From: JBLKSS01 sp047607725
GTDB taxonomy: Bacteria; Pseudomonadota; Gammaproteobacteria; Enterobacterales; Enterobacteriaceae
Direction of reading: 5' to 3'
DNA length: 22,819 nucleotides
Assembly: GCF_047607725.1 (NCBI RefSeq)
Contig: NZ_JBLKSS010000131.1
Coordinates: 1-22,819 of the forward strand
Shown here: positions 1 to 7,023 of the stretch, in pieces
Layout: each line of letters begins with the position of its first letter
How positions within the stretch are numbered: position 1 is the first letter of the stretch
Position numbers and translations under genes: made by a program
The notes under the pieces: generated by a model
The model's database searches: none
The model's input: the letters and a program-made list of their open reading frames with translations, nothing else
What the model was told of the DNA's origin: nothing

Positions 1-137
1 AAGCGCGAGTTGATCATCCGCAATTTCGTCTGATTTACTTTTTGCAAAAAATTCTGGACTGTCCAAAATAGCCATTTTTTAGGGTTTATAGGAGTCCAGA
101 ATTAATTGCAAATTAGTCCAGAATTGATTGCATCGCT
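1..137. mobile_element. Probable IS21-like insertion sequence end (partial)
   Basis: The AT-rich segment ends abruptly where homology to phoR begins, at about 138. It holds three copies of an 18-bp motif: two direct copies 22 bp apart (93-110 and 115-132) and one inverted, slightly diverged copy (43-60). Multiple repeated end motifs next to a gene break are typical of IS21-family elements. This family assignment comes from the pattern and from memory, not from a search. No transposase is visible. The first 33 bases are an open frame of ten codons ending in TGA, which could be the tail of an element gene but is too short to identify. Confidence 0.55.
43..132. repeat. Terminal repeat units of the left IS-like end
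   Basis: AGTCCAGAATTAATTGCA at 93-110 and AGTCCAGAATTGATTGCA at 115-132 differ by one base and lie 22 bp apart start to start. The reverse complement of 43-60 reads AGTCCAGAATTTTTTGCA, which differs from the first copy at two positions. Such units are likely transposase binding sites. The last one ends about 6 bases before phoR homology resumes. Confidence 0.7.
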
Positions 138-992
138 ACACGACCGCTAACATTGCAACTGAATAATCAGCATTGGGTGGAGTTTCGCGTTATGCCCTAT
201 ACCGACGATCAGCTATTGATGGTGGTGCGCGACGTCACGCAAATGCGGCAACTGGAAGGGGCGCGGCGTAATTTTTTCGCCAACGCCAGCCACGAATTGC
301 GCACGTCGCTGACGGTATTGCAGCGGTATCTGGAAATGATGACCGACGATAGTCTTGACGCCCACATGCGGCAGCGGGCGGTGCAGACCATGCAGGATCA
401 ATCTCGGCGTATGGAGCGCCTGGTCGCCCAATTGTTGGAGCTGTCGCGTATCGAAGCGGCGCTGCAGGGGGAAACGCACACGCCGGTGGATATGCCGGCC
501 TTACTTAAGCGTTTGCAGGCCAGCGTCGAGGGGCTCAGCCAAGGACAGCATCCGCTGGTGCTGCGCGTCAATCCGCAGTTATGGGTCAACGGCAATGAAG
601 AGCAACTGCGCAGCGCGGTATCAAATCTGATGTACAACGCGGTTATCCATACACCTCCCGGCACCCGCATCGAGGTCAGTTGGCAGCGCAGCGTCGAGGG
701 GGCGACGTTTCAGGTTAGCGACAACGGGCCGGGTATCGCACCGGAACATTTGCCGCGCCTGACGGAGCGCTTTTATCGCGTGGATAAAGCCCGCTCGCGC
801 CAAACCGGCGGCAGCGGCCTGGGTCTGGCCATTGTCAAACATGCGTTAAGCCATCACGATGCGCTGCTGGATATCAGTAGCGCGTCGGGCGAGGGCACCC
901 GTTTCGGTTTTACCCTGCCGGCGCGGTTGATTACCCTGCCGCCGCGGGTGGACAATAGTGTTTCTCCTCTTTCACCCCAGGCCAGAGATTGA
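138..992 (+). pseudogene. phoR: Truncated PhoR, phosphate regulon sensor kinase (5' end lost)
   Basis: PhoR is the membrane histidine kinase that phosphorylates PhoB when phosphate is scarce. Only the C-terminal part remains, about 280 residues against about 431 in E. coli. The membrane segments and most of the PAS region are missing. Homology starts at TRPLTLQLN (138 onward), directly after an IS-like end. An in-frame TAG at 114-116 closes the frame upstream. What remains includes the HisKA box with its phospho-accepting histidine (codon 291-293), the N box (SAVSNLMYNAV) and the G boxes (DNGPGIAPEH and GGSGLGLAIVKH). The H box reads HELRTS where the family has HELRTP, and the following Gly of LQGYLEMM is Arg, which suggests relaxed selection. 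A TTG at 153 could start a soluble fragment. That fragment would lack sensing and membrane anchoring, so a working PhoR is unlikely. Confidence 0.88.
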
Positions 993-1954
993 TGCGATGT
1001 TTTTCCCTCTTGGCCGGCGCCCTGCTCGCCGGCTGCCGGCTGGGGGTGCATAGCGCGGCGCTGCCCGCGCAGCCTGTTTCGCCGGCGGCGCCGATTCCGC
1101 TCCTGAGCGGTACGTTAACCAGTACCGGCTCGGATACGCTGGCGTCGCTGATGAGCGGCTGGGCGGCGGACTTCAGTCGGCGCTATCCCGAGGTCGGCGT
1201 GCAAATACAGGCGACGGGTTCCGCCGCCGCCGCGCTGGCGGCCGGCACGGCGCAGCTGGGCCCCATGAGACGACCGATGAACGAGCCGGAAATCGCCGGC
1301 TTTCGCCAGTGTTACGGCTATCCGCCGCTGGCGCTGCCGGTGGCGCAGGATGCGCTGGTGGTCATGGTCAATCAGGCCAATCCGCTAGAGGCGATAAGCC
1401 AGCGTCAGCTGGATGCGATCTTTTCCGTCACCCGCCAGTGCGGACAGGCGGCGCCGATCCGGCGTTGGGGGGACTTGGGATTAGCCGGGGAATGGCGCTC
1501 GCTGTCGCTGCTGCGCTATGGCCGCAATACTGCCTCCGGCACCCAGGGATTTTTTCGCCGCCGGGTGCTTTGCGGCGGGGATATGCAGCCAACGGTCAAC
1601 GAACTGTCCGGATCGGCGGCGGTCGCGCAGGTGGTGGCCGCTTCGGTGAACGCGATCGGCTATACCAGCATGGGGTTCCACGCCAGCGGGGTGAAGTGGC
1701 TGGCGATTATCGATGCGGGAGGCCACACCCTAACCGCCGATGCGCAGACATTGTGCCGCGGGGAGTATCCCTTCACCCACCCGCTCTATCTCTACGTCAA
1801 TAAACCGCCGGGTAAGCCCCTGGATCCGCTAACATTGGCATTTCTGGCGCGCGTTTTGTCCCCCGAGGGACAAGAGCAGGTTAGCCAGGCGGGTTATGTG
1901 CCATTGACGCAACCCCAACTGCTGGCGGCGCGGCGGGCCGCCGGACTGCCCTAA
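992..1954 (+). CDS. PstS-like phosphate-binding lipoprotein or periplasmic protein
   Basis: This 320-residue protein belongs to the PstS-like family of phosphate ABC transporter substrate-binding proteins. The N terminus is short and hydrophobic and ends in LLAGC at residues 11-15, a possible lipobox. A type I signal peptide with cleavage near residue 25 is an alternative. Family features are STGSDTLASLM near residues 45-55 and the phosphate-loop motif ASGTQGFF in the middle. The chosen start is ATG 992, which overlaps the phoR stop as TGATG; a TTG at 989 is less likely. The overlap implies co-transcription with phoR. From memory, Yersinia and Serratia have a similar gene after phoR. No pstCAB genes are present in the window. 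With the phoR 5' end lost to an insertion, the normal promoter of this operon is probably gone as well. The reading frame itself is intact. Confidence 0.75.
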   Translation: MRCFSLLAGALLAGCRLGVHSAALPAQPVSPAAPIPLLSGTLTSTGSDTLASLMSGWAADFSRRYPEVGVQIQATGSAAAALAAGTAQLGPMRRPMNEPEIAGFRQCYGYPPLALPVAQDALVVMVNQANPLEAISQRQLDAIFSVTRQCGQAAPIRRWGDLGLAGEWRSLSLLRYGRNTASGTQGFFRRRVLCGGDMQPTVNELSGSAAVAQVVAASVNAIGYTSMGFHASGVKWLAIIDAGGHTLTADAQTLCRGEYPFTHPLYLYVNKPPGKPLDPLTLAFLARVLSPEGQEQVSQAGYVPLTQPQLLAARRAAGLP

Positions 1955-1963
1955 ATCGCTTAA

Positions 1964-2015
1964 GTGAAAATTTCACAACTATCATGAATAAAATTCAATA
2001 TCGTTGAAATTTTCT
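1964..2015. promoter_or_regulatory. MetR-type binding sites upstream of the methionine synthase pseudogene
   Basis: TGAATAAAATTCA at 1985-1997 is a perfect TGAA-N5-TTCA dyad. Its reverse strand fits the E. coli MetR consensus TGAANNTNNTTCA. Two related motifs flank it: the palindrome GTGAAAATTTCAC at 1964-1976 and TGAAATTTTC at 2005-2014. The three centres lie about 20 bp apart, or two helical turns. MetR activates metE and metH in enterics, so the placement suits the downstream gene. Confidence 0.6.
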
Positions 2016-2054
2016 CGTTTGTGCGGCGTTAGGTGAAGTGACACACTGCGGCTG

Positions 2055-2078
2055 AGACATATAGACGTCTGGATGTCC
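2055..2078. promoter_or_regulatory. MetJ operator, three tandem met boxes
   Basis: Three adjacent 8-bp units read AGACATAT, AGACGTCT and GGATGTCC. The middle one is the exact MetJ met-box consensus, and the others match it at 5 or 6 of 8 positions. MetJ with S-adenosylmethionine binds tandem met boxes and represses methionine genes. The array lies about 80 bp before the start codon at 2157, so it probably overlaps or abuts the promoter. A possible -10 is TATACC at 2098-2103. Confidence 0.75.
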
Positions 2079-2156
2079 CTCCGTTGCGAAGCGTGACTAT
2101 ACCGTCGCTAAACTAACGCGATCATCATGAGGATGACGCCCTCCTGGAGCAGTAAA

Positions 2157-3261
2157 ATGCAAAGAACCCAAGCCCCTTTCCGTGCCGATGTGGTCGGCAG
2201 TCTGTTACGTCCCGCTGCGATAAAGCAGGCCCGTCAGCGTTTCGCCGATGGCGAGATAGATGCCGCGCAGCTGTGCGCCGTGGAAGACAACGAGATTGCA
2301 CGCGTCGTCGCGGAGCAGCGCGCGCTGGGGCTGCAGGTCGTTACGGACGGAGAGTTCCGCCGCGCCTGGTGGCATATGGATTTCTTTGAAGGATTGAACG
2401 GGGTGGAAGGGTAGCAACCCGATCAGGGCATTCAATTTCAGGGTGTGCAGACCAAAGCCCGCAGAGTCAAAGTCACCGGTAAGCTGGGATTTAGCCATCA
2501 CCCGATGCTGGAGGATTTCCGTTTTCTGAAAAGCGTGGCCGGCGACGCGGTGCCGAAAATGACCATTCCCAGTCCGAGCGTCTTGCATTTCCGCGGCGGG
2601 CGCACGGCGATCGATAAGGCCATCTATCCCGATCTGGCGGAATATTTCAACGATCTGGCACAGACCTGGCGTGATGCCATTGCCACGTTTTATGCCGCCG
2701 GCTGCCGCTATTTGCAGTTGGACGATACCGTCTGGGGCTATCTGTGCTCGGAAGATCAAAAGCGCCAAATGCGTGAACGTGGCGATGATCCGGACGCCCT
2801 GGCGCAGATTTACGCTGATGTGCTCAATAAAGCGCTGGCCGGTAAGCCGGAGGATTTGGTGGTGAGCCTGCACGTTTGCCGCGGGAACTTTCGCTCCACC
2901 TGGATTTCCGAAGGGGGTTATGAGCCGGTCGCGCCCATCCTGTTCGGCCAGGTGAAGGTGGATGCCTTTTTCCTGGAGTACGATACCGAGCGCGCTGGCT
3001 GGCTTTGAACCGCTGCGCTTTATCAAACCCGGGCATCAGCAGGTGGTGCTGGGGCTTATTCCCTCGAAAACGCCGGCGCTGGAAGACCCCCAGGCGGTGC
3101 TGGATCGCATCCGTGAAGCCAGCCAGTATGTGAGTCTGGATCAGCTGTGCCTGAGCCCGCAATGCGGTTTCGCCTCTACCGAAGAGGGCAATAAGCTGAG
3201 CGAACAGCAGCAGTGGGACAAGTTGAAGTTGGTGCTTGATATCGCTCGCCGCGCCTGGTGA
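2157..3261 (+). pseudogene. Broken MetE-like (cobalamin-independent type) methionine synthase family gene
   Basis: The frame fragments together encode about 368 residues. They resemble the short enzymes built like the C-terminal half of MetE (YxjG/YxjH type), which methylate homocysteine. Two lesions break it. An amber TAG lies at 2412-2414, after 85 codons, with the same frame continuing as QPDQGIQFQGVQTK. One extra base near 2999-3001 moves the frame from DTERAG to GFEPLRF. The zinc/homocysteine residues expected from the MetE family are all still encoded: His and Cys in LHVCRG (codons at 2871 and 2877), Glu in FLEYD (2976) and Cys in PQCGF (3163). The loss therefore looks recent. The start at ATG 2157 is chosen because the conserved sequence begins there; an in-frame ATG at 2127 is less likely. 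The MetR and MetJ sites upstream show that the gene belonged to the methionine regulon. Confidence 0.88.
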
Positions 3262-3347
3262 TAACGCGTGTGCGCGTGAGGTTCCTCTGCCCGCGCCCAT
3301 GACGTTTATACCGTCTGCGTGAATGGAAGTCTGAACCTCGTGCTGTA

Positions 3348-3524
3348 CCAAAGCCAGAGCCAAGCCTAAGCCAAGTCGAAACCAAGCCAATACCAAGCCG
3401 AAACCAAAGCTGAGGCATTCTAACACCAGAGCCATAATCCGGGCCTGAACCAAAGCCAAGCCAGAAGCTGAGCCAAAATCAAACCAAAGCCAGACCCCGT
3501 GCCAGAACCTGAAACTGCGCCAGC
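3348..3524 (+). repeat. Degenerate hexamer array, decayed Pro-Lys/Pro-Glu coding repeat
   Basis: The segment is dominated by diverged units such as CCAAAG, CCAGAG and CCAAGC, mostly in 6-base phase. On the plus strand, short pieces read PKPEP, TKPKPKL, GPEPKP and KPKPDPVPEPETAP, but the pieces fall in different frames and are cut by stops. This looks like the remains of a coding repeat of the (P-K/E)n kind, as in the periplasm-spanning region of TonB-like proteins. No flanking domain is recognisable, so the original gene is unknown. The long minus-strand open frame across it is rich in Leu, Phe, Gly and Trp and appears to be a by-product of the repeat. Confidence 0.6.
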
Positions 3525-3626
3525 GCACCGCGCGCGATCTCAACCTCTGTTCGTCTGCTGGAGCCGATTGTCCACGCATCTACCCGTACTCATAACGATG
3601 TGACCGTAGGGCAAACGCGTAGTGTT

Positions 3627-3651
3627 GGTAAGCGCCCCGTGGGCAGGACGT
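3627..3651. repeat. Dispersed short repeat, copy 1
   Basis: This 25-base segment begins GGTAAGCGCCCCGTGG and ends AGGACGT. Positions 22679-22701 carry the same 23 bases without the GC pair at 3643-3644. Neither copy lies in a recognised gene. Copy 2 sits immediately next to the right IS-like end. Confidence 0.55.
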
Positions 3652-4068
3652 AAGTGTGTGTCCGCGTCGGGCTTGTGACGCGCTATCCATCGGGGGTAAA
3701 CGTTAGCGCCATATCCGACGTATTCCCCGCCTGAACGGTCTCGCACCGCTCGGTGGCCGGGTCCGGTCGCCTCTATGTCGCCCATCGCAATTTCTTATGT
3801 TGCGCTGGCGATTTTTGTCGTCAGACGGGTTATCATGTAGCGCAGAAAAGGGAACATTTGAATACTTAACATAAATATTATTTAAAAAGCATATTTTAGT
3901 GCCAGTTTTGCCTGATGGACTTGCCAGCAACCGCTATAAACTATTAAATTAGCCGCCGTCGCGCCGCCCGTCAGTATTGCTTCCCCGCATTATTATTCTG
4001 TCCGGCTTAACGGCCGTTCATGCGATGCCGATCGTTTCGGCCAAAGGCGTGTCGATCATCGCGCAGTC

Positions 4069-4083
4069 ATAAGAATTTCTTAT
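4069..4083. promoter_or_regulatory. Perfect palindrome upstream of brnQ, possible operator
   Basis: ATAAGAA and TTCTTAT flank a single T, giving a perfect 7-1-7 dyad 31 bases before the brnQ start. No regulator is recognised for it. At this position it would fall in the promoter or leader region. Confidence 0.3.
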
Positions 4084-4114
4084 TACGATTTACTACAGGC
4101 TTTAATACAAACCC

Positions 4115-5431
4115 ATGACTAAACGTTTAACCTCCAAAGACATCCTCGCGCTGGGTTTTATGACCTTTGCTCTGTTTGTCGGCGCCGGAAATATCATTTT
4201 TCCGCCCATGGTGGGCCTGCAATCCGGTCAGCACGTTTGGCTGGCGGCGGCGGGCTTTTTGATTACCGCGGTCGGTCTCCCGGTCATCACCGTTATCGCG
4301 CTGGCGCGGGTCGGGGGCGGCATTGATGCGCTGAGTTCCCCTATCGGCCATAAAGCCGGTCTGCTTCTGGCTGTCGTTTGTTATCTGGCGGTGGGCCCGC
4401 TGTTTGCTACGCCGCGCACCGCGACCGTCTCATTTACGGTCGGCGTGGCCCCTTTCGCCGGCAACGGCGAACTGCCTTTGCTGATTTACAGCCTGATCTA
4501 TTTCGCGTTGGTCATCGGTATTTCCCTTTACCCCGGCCGCTTGCTGGATACGGTGGGCCATGTCCTGGCGCCGCTTAAGATCATCGCGCTCGCGGTATTG
4601 GGCATTGCGGCGATGCTGTGGCCGGCGGGCCAGCCTTTGCCGGTGTCCGCGGGCTATAGTCACCTGCCGTTTTCCAGCGGATTCGTGAACGGCTATCTCA
4701 CCATGGATACCCTGGGCGCGATGGTTTTCGGCATCGTTATCGTCAACGCCGCCCGTTCACGCGGCGTGGCGAGCGCCCACTTGCTGACCCGTTATACCAT
4801 TCTGGCCGGGCTTATTGCCGGTATCGGTCTGACGGCGGTCTATCTGACGCTGTTCAAATTAGGTTCGGGCAGCGGCGGGCTGGTACCGGCGGCGCAAAAC
4901 GGCGCCGAAATCCTGCATGCCTATGTGCAGCACACCTTCGGCGCCGCCGGTAGCGGTTTTTTGACGGTGCTGATAACGATAGCCTGTTTGGTGACCGCCG
5001 TGGGCCTGACCTGCGCCTGCGCTGAATTTTTTAGCGAACATACCGGCATCGGCTATGGCAAGTGGGTGTTTCTCTTGGGGCTGTTCTCCATGGTGGTTTC
5101 CAACCTTGGACTTAGCCATTTGATCAGTATTTCCGTACCGGTGCTTACCGCTATCTACCCACCCTGCATCGTCCTGATCCTGCTGAGTTTTACGCTGCGC
5201 TGGTGGCATTCCAGCGCCCGCATCGTTGCGCCGGGCATGCTGGTCAGTCTGGTGTTTGGCTGCCTCGATGGCATCAAGGTGTCGGCCTATCCCGACATTC
5301 TCCCGGCCTGGATGGAGCGCCTGCCGCTGAGCGCGCAGGGCCTGGCCTGGCTACCGCCGACGCTGGTCATGCTTATCGTCGCGGCGGCTTACGATCAATC
5401 CCGCGGACGGCAGCAAATTTCCGTTCTTTGA
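4115..5431 (+). CDS. brnQ: Branched-chain amino acid transporter BrnQ (LIV-II system)
   Basis: BrnQ is an inner-membrane carrier that takes up leucine, isoleucine and valine with a cation (LIVCS family). The 438 residues compare with 439 in E. coli, and alignment is continuous from memory. Examples are GFMTFALFVGAGNIIFPPM near residues 14-32, CYLAVGPLFATPRTATVSF near 88-106 and LGAMVFGIVIVNAARSRG near 200-217. The chain is almost entirely hydrophobic, in keeping with about 12 membrane helices. The ATG is chosen because the family start motif (LTSKDILALGF) follows at once. The ribosome site is weak (ACAGG about 14 bases upstream). A terminator follows the gene, so brnQ is probably a single-gene unit. 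Insects feeding on blood or grain supply unbalanced amino acids, so an intact uptake gene here is plausible under selection, though that is inference. Confidence 0.96.
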   Translation: MTKRLTSKDILALGFMTFALFVGAGNIIFPPMVGLQSGQHVWLAAAGFLITAVGLPVITVIALARVGGGIDALSSPIGHKAGLLLAVVCYLAVGPLFATPRTATVSFTVGVAPFAGNGELPLLIYSLIYFALVIGISLYPGRLLDTVGHVLAPLKIIALAVLGIAAMLWPAGQPLPVSAGYSHLPFSSGFVNGYLTMDTLGAMVFGIVIVNAARSRGVASAHLLTRYTILAGLIAGIGLTAVYLTLFKLGSGSGGLVPAAQNGAEILHAYVQHTFGAAGSGFLTVLITIACLVTAVGLTCACAEFFSEHTGIGYGKWVFLLGLFSMVVSNLGLSHLISISVPVLTAIYPPCIVLILLSFTLRWWHSSARIVAPGMLVSLVFGCLDGIKVSAYPDILPAWMERLPLSAQGLAWLPPTLVMLIVAAAYDQSRGRQQISVL

Positions 5432-5454
5432 GCGTCGGCGAGGCAATTGACTGA

Positions 5455-5481
5455 CCACGGACACCGTTCCGTGGTTTTTTT
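5455..5481 (+). terminator. Rho-independent terminator after brnQ
   Basis: CCACGGA (5455-5461) pairs with TCCGTGG (5468-5474) around a 6-base loop. Seven T residues follow at 5475-5481. It lies 24 bases after the brnQ stop and separates brnQ from proY. Confidence 0.88.
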
Positions 5482-5506
5482 CTTGTGAAATAAAAGGTAA
5501 TGGGTC

Positions 5507-6874
5507 ATGCAATCTTCCACCCCTTCGCTAAAGCGGGGGCTTTCCACCCGGCATATTCGATTTATGGCGCTTGGCTCCGCCATCGGTACCGGGCTGTTCT
5601 ATGGTTCCGCTGATGCGATACAAATGGCAGGTCCTAGCGTGCTGCTGGCTTATTTGATAGGCGGCCTGGCGGCCTACGTTATCATGCGTGCCCTGGGGGA
5701 AATGTCCGTGGAAAACCCCAATGCCGGTTCGTTCTCCCGCTATGCGCAGGATAATTTGGGCCCCATGGCGGGCTACATTACCGGCTGGACCTACTGTTTT
5801 GAAATCCTGATTGTCGCCATCGCCGATGTGACCGCCTTCGGCATCTATATGGGCGTGTGGTTCCCGCTGGTACCGCATTGGGTCTGGGTGTTAAGCGTGG
5901 TGCTATTCATCGGCGCGATCAATTTACTGAGCGTCAAGGCGTTCGGCGAGCTGGAGTTCTGGTTCTCATTTTTCAAAGTTGCCACCATTATCGTCATGAT
6001 CCTCGCCGGCATCGGCATTATCCTGTGGGGCATCGGCAACGGCGGCCAACCCACCGGGGTGGCGAATTTGTGGCGCCATGGCGGCTTCTTCAGCCACGGC
6101 GTCGGGGGGATGATTCTTTCGTTGCAAATGGTGATGTTCGCTTACGGCGGTATTGAAATTATCGGCATCACCGCCGGCGAAGCGCGGGATCCAGAGCGGT
6201 CTATCCCGCGGGCCATCAACTCCGTTCCCTGGCGTATCCTGCTATTTTATGTCAGCACCTTGGCGGTTATCATGTCCATCTATCCTTGGAATCAGGTGGG
6301 TACGGGCGGCAGTCCGTTTGTACTGACGTTCCAGAATTTGGGCATTCCTATCGCCGCTGGCCTGTTGAATTTCGTCGTGCTGACGGCGTCGCTCTCGGCC
6401 ATCAACAGCGATGTGTTTGGCGTAGGGCGCATGTTGCACGACATGGCGGGGCAGGGGCATGCGCCGCGCATCTTTCAGCACGTATCGCGTCACGGCATTC
6501 CCTGGATCACGGTGCTGGTGATGATGATAGCGATGCTGGTGGCGGTCTACTTAAATTACCTTATGCCGGAAAATGTCTTCCTGATGATCGCCTCGCTGGC
6601 CACCTTTTCCACCGTGTGGGTATGGATTATGATCTTGTGTTCGCAAATCGCCTTTCGCCGCAGGCTCAAGCCCGGGCAAGTGAGGGCGCTGAAATTCCCC
6701 TTGCCCGGCGGCGCAATAACCGCGGGCCTCGGCGTCGTCTTCCTGCTGTTTATTATCGGCTTGATTGGGTACTTCCCCACCACCCGGGTGTCGTTATACG
6801 TGGGAGCGGTGTGGGTTTTACTGCTATTGCTGGGATACCGTTGGGTAAAAACGAAGCGCGTGGCTGCCTCCTGA
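5507..6874 (+). CDS. proY: Proline-specific permease ProY (APC family)
   Basis: ProY is an amino acid permease of the amino acid-polyamine-organocation family in the inner membrane, assigned to proline in enterics. The 455 residues compare with 457 in E. coli. The family hallmark GSAIGTGLFYGSADAI appears at about residues 23-38. The motif FAYGGIEIIGITAGEARDPERSIPRAI lies near residues 209-235, and SAINSDVFGVGRMLH near 296-310. About 12 hydrophobic segments can be seen. The ribosome site AAAGGTAAT lies about 10 bases before the ATG. It follows brnQ as in E. coli, and the terminator between them suggests its own promoter or read-through; there is little room for a promoter in the 25 bases between the T run and the gene. 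No lesion is visible. Confidence 0.95.
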   Translation: MQSSTPSLKRGLSTRHIRFMALGSAIGTGLFYGSADAIQMAGPSVLLAYLIGGLAAYVIMRALGEMSVENPNAGSFSRYAQDNLGPMAGYITGWTYCFEILIVAIADVTAFGIYMGVWFPLVPHWVWVLSVVLFIGAINLLSVKAFGELEFWFSFFKVATIIVMILAGIGIILWGIGNGGQPTGVANLWRHGGFFSHGVGGMILSLQMVMFAYGGIEIIGITAGEARDPERSIPRAINSVPWRILLFYVSTLAVIMSIYPWNQVGTGGSPFVLTFQNLGIPIAAGLLNFVVLTASLSAINSDVFGVGRMLHDMAGQGHAPRIFQHVSRHGIPWITVLVMMIAMLVAVYLNYLMPENVFLMIASLATFSTVWVWIMILCSQIAFRRRLKPGQVRALKFPLPGGAITAGLGVVFLLFIIGLIGYFPTTRVSLYVGAVWVLLLLLGYRWVKTKRVAAS

Positions 6875-6946
6875 GCGCAAAGCCCGGCCAGGTGATTCGG
6901 GGGGGTCTTATCGGGCTAACTACCGGGCTTGCGGCGGGCGCAGGGT

Positions 6947-6977
6947 ATAAAAAAGCCGGTCAGCATGGCTGACCGGC
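6947..6977 (-). terminator. Rho-independent terminator of the peroxiredoxin gene
   Basis: GCCGGTCAG (6955-6963) and CTGACCGGC (6969-6977) form a 9-bp stem with a 5-base loop. On the minus strand it is followed by a run of T (complement of 6949-6954). It lies about 47 bases past the minus-strand stop. The plus-strand side lacks a T run, so it serves mainly the minus strand. Confidence 0.88.
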
Positions 6978-7023
6978 GCTAGACGGACAGGGCGGGTGCC
7001 CTCTCTGCTCTGGCAGAAGCGGA

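Larger units (their letters stand above)
3525..4114. other. Gene-free spacer upstream of brnQ
   Basis: I see no convincing coding region in these 590 bases; open frames on both strands lack recognisable domains and good ribosome sites. The first 300 bases are GC-rich and contain one copy of a short dispersed repeat (3627-3651). From about 3845 the sequence becomes AT-rich and probably carries the brnQ promoter. I cannot place a -35/-10 pair with confidence. A small palindrome lies at 4069-4083. Confidence 0.5.

Noticed and set aside
2205..3026. Long minus-strand open frame opposite the methionine synthase pseudogene
   Set aside because: It mirrors the coding bias of the plus-strand gene, has no recognisable domain, and the plus strand shows clear family motifs.
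2824..3579. Minus-strand frame of 251 codons rich in Leu, Phe, Gly and Trp
   Set aside because: The hydrophobic composition comes from reading the CCAAAG-type repeat backwards; it has no ribosome site and no known family.
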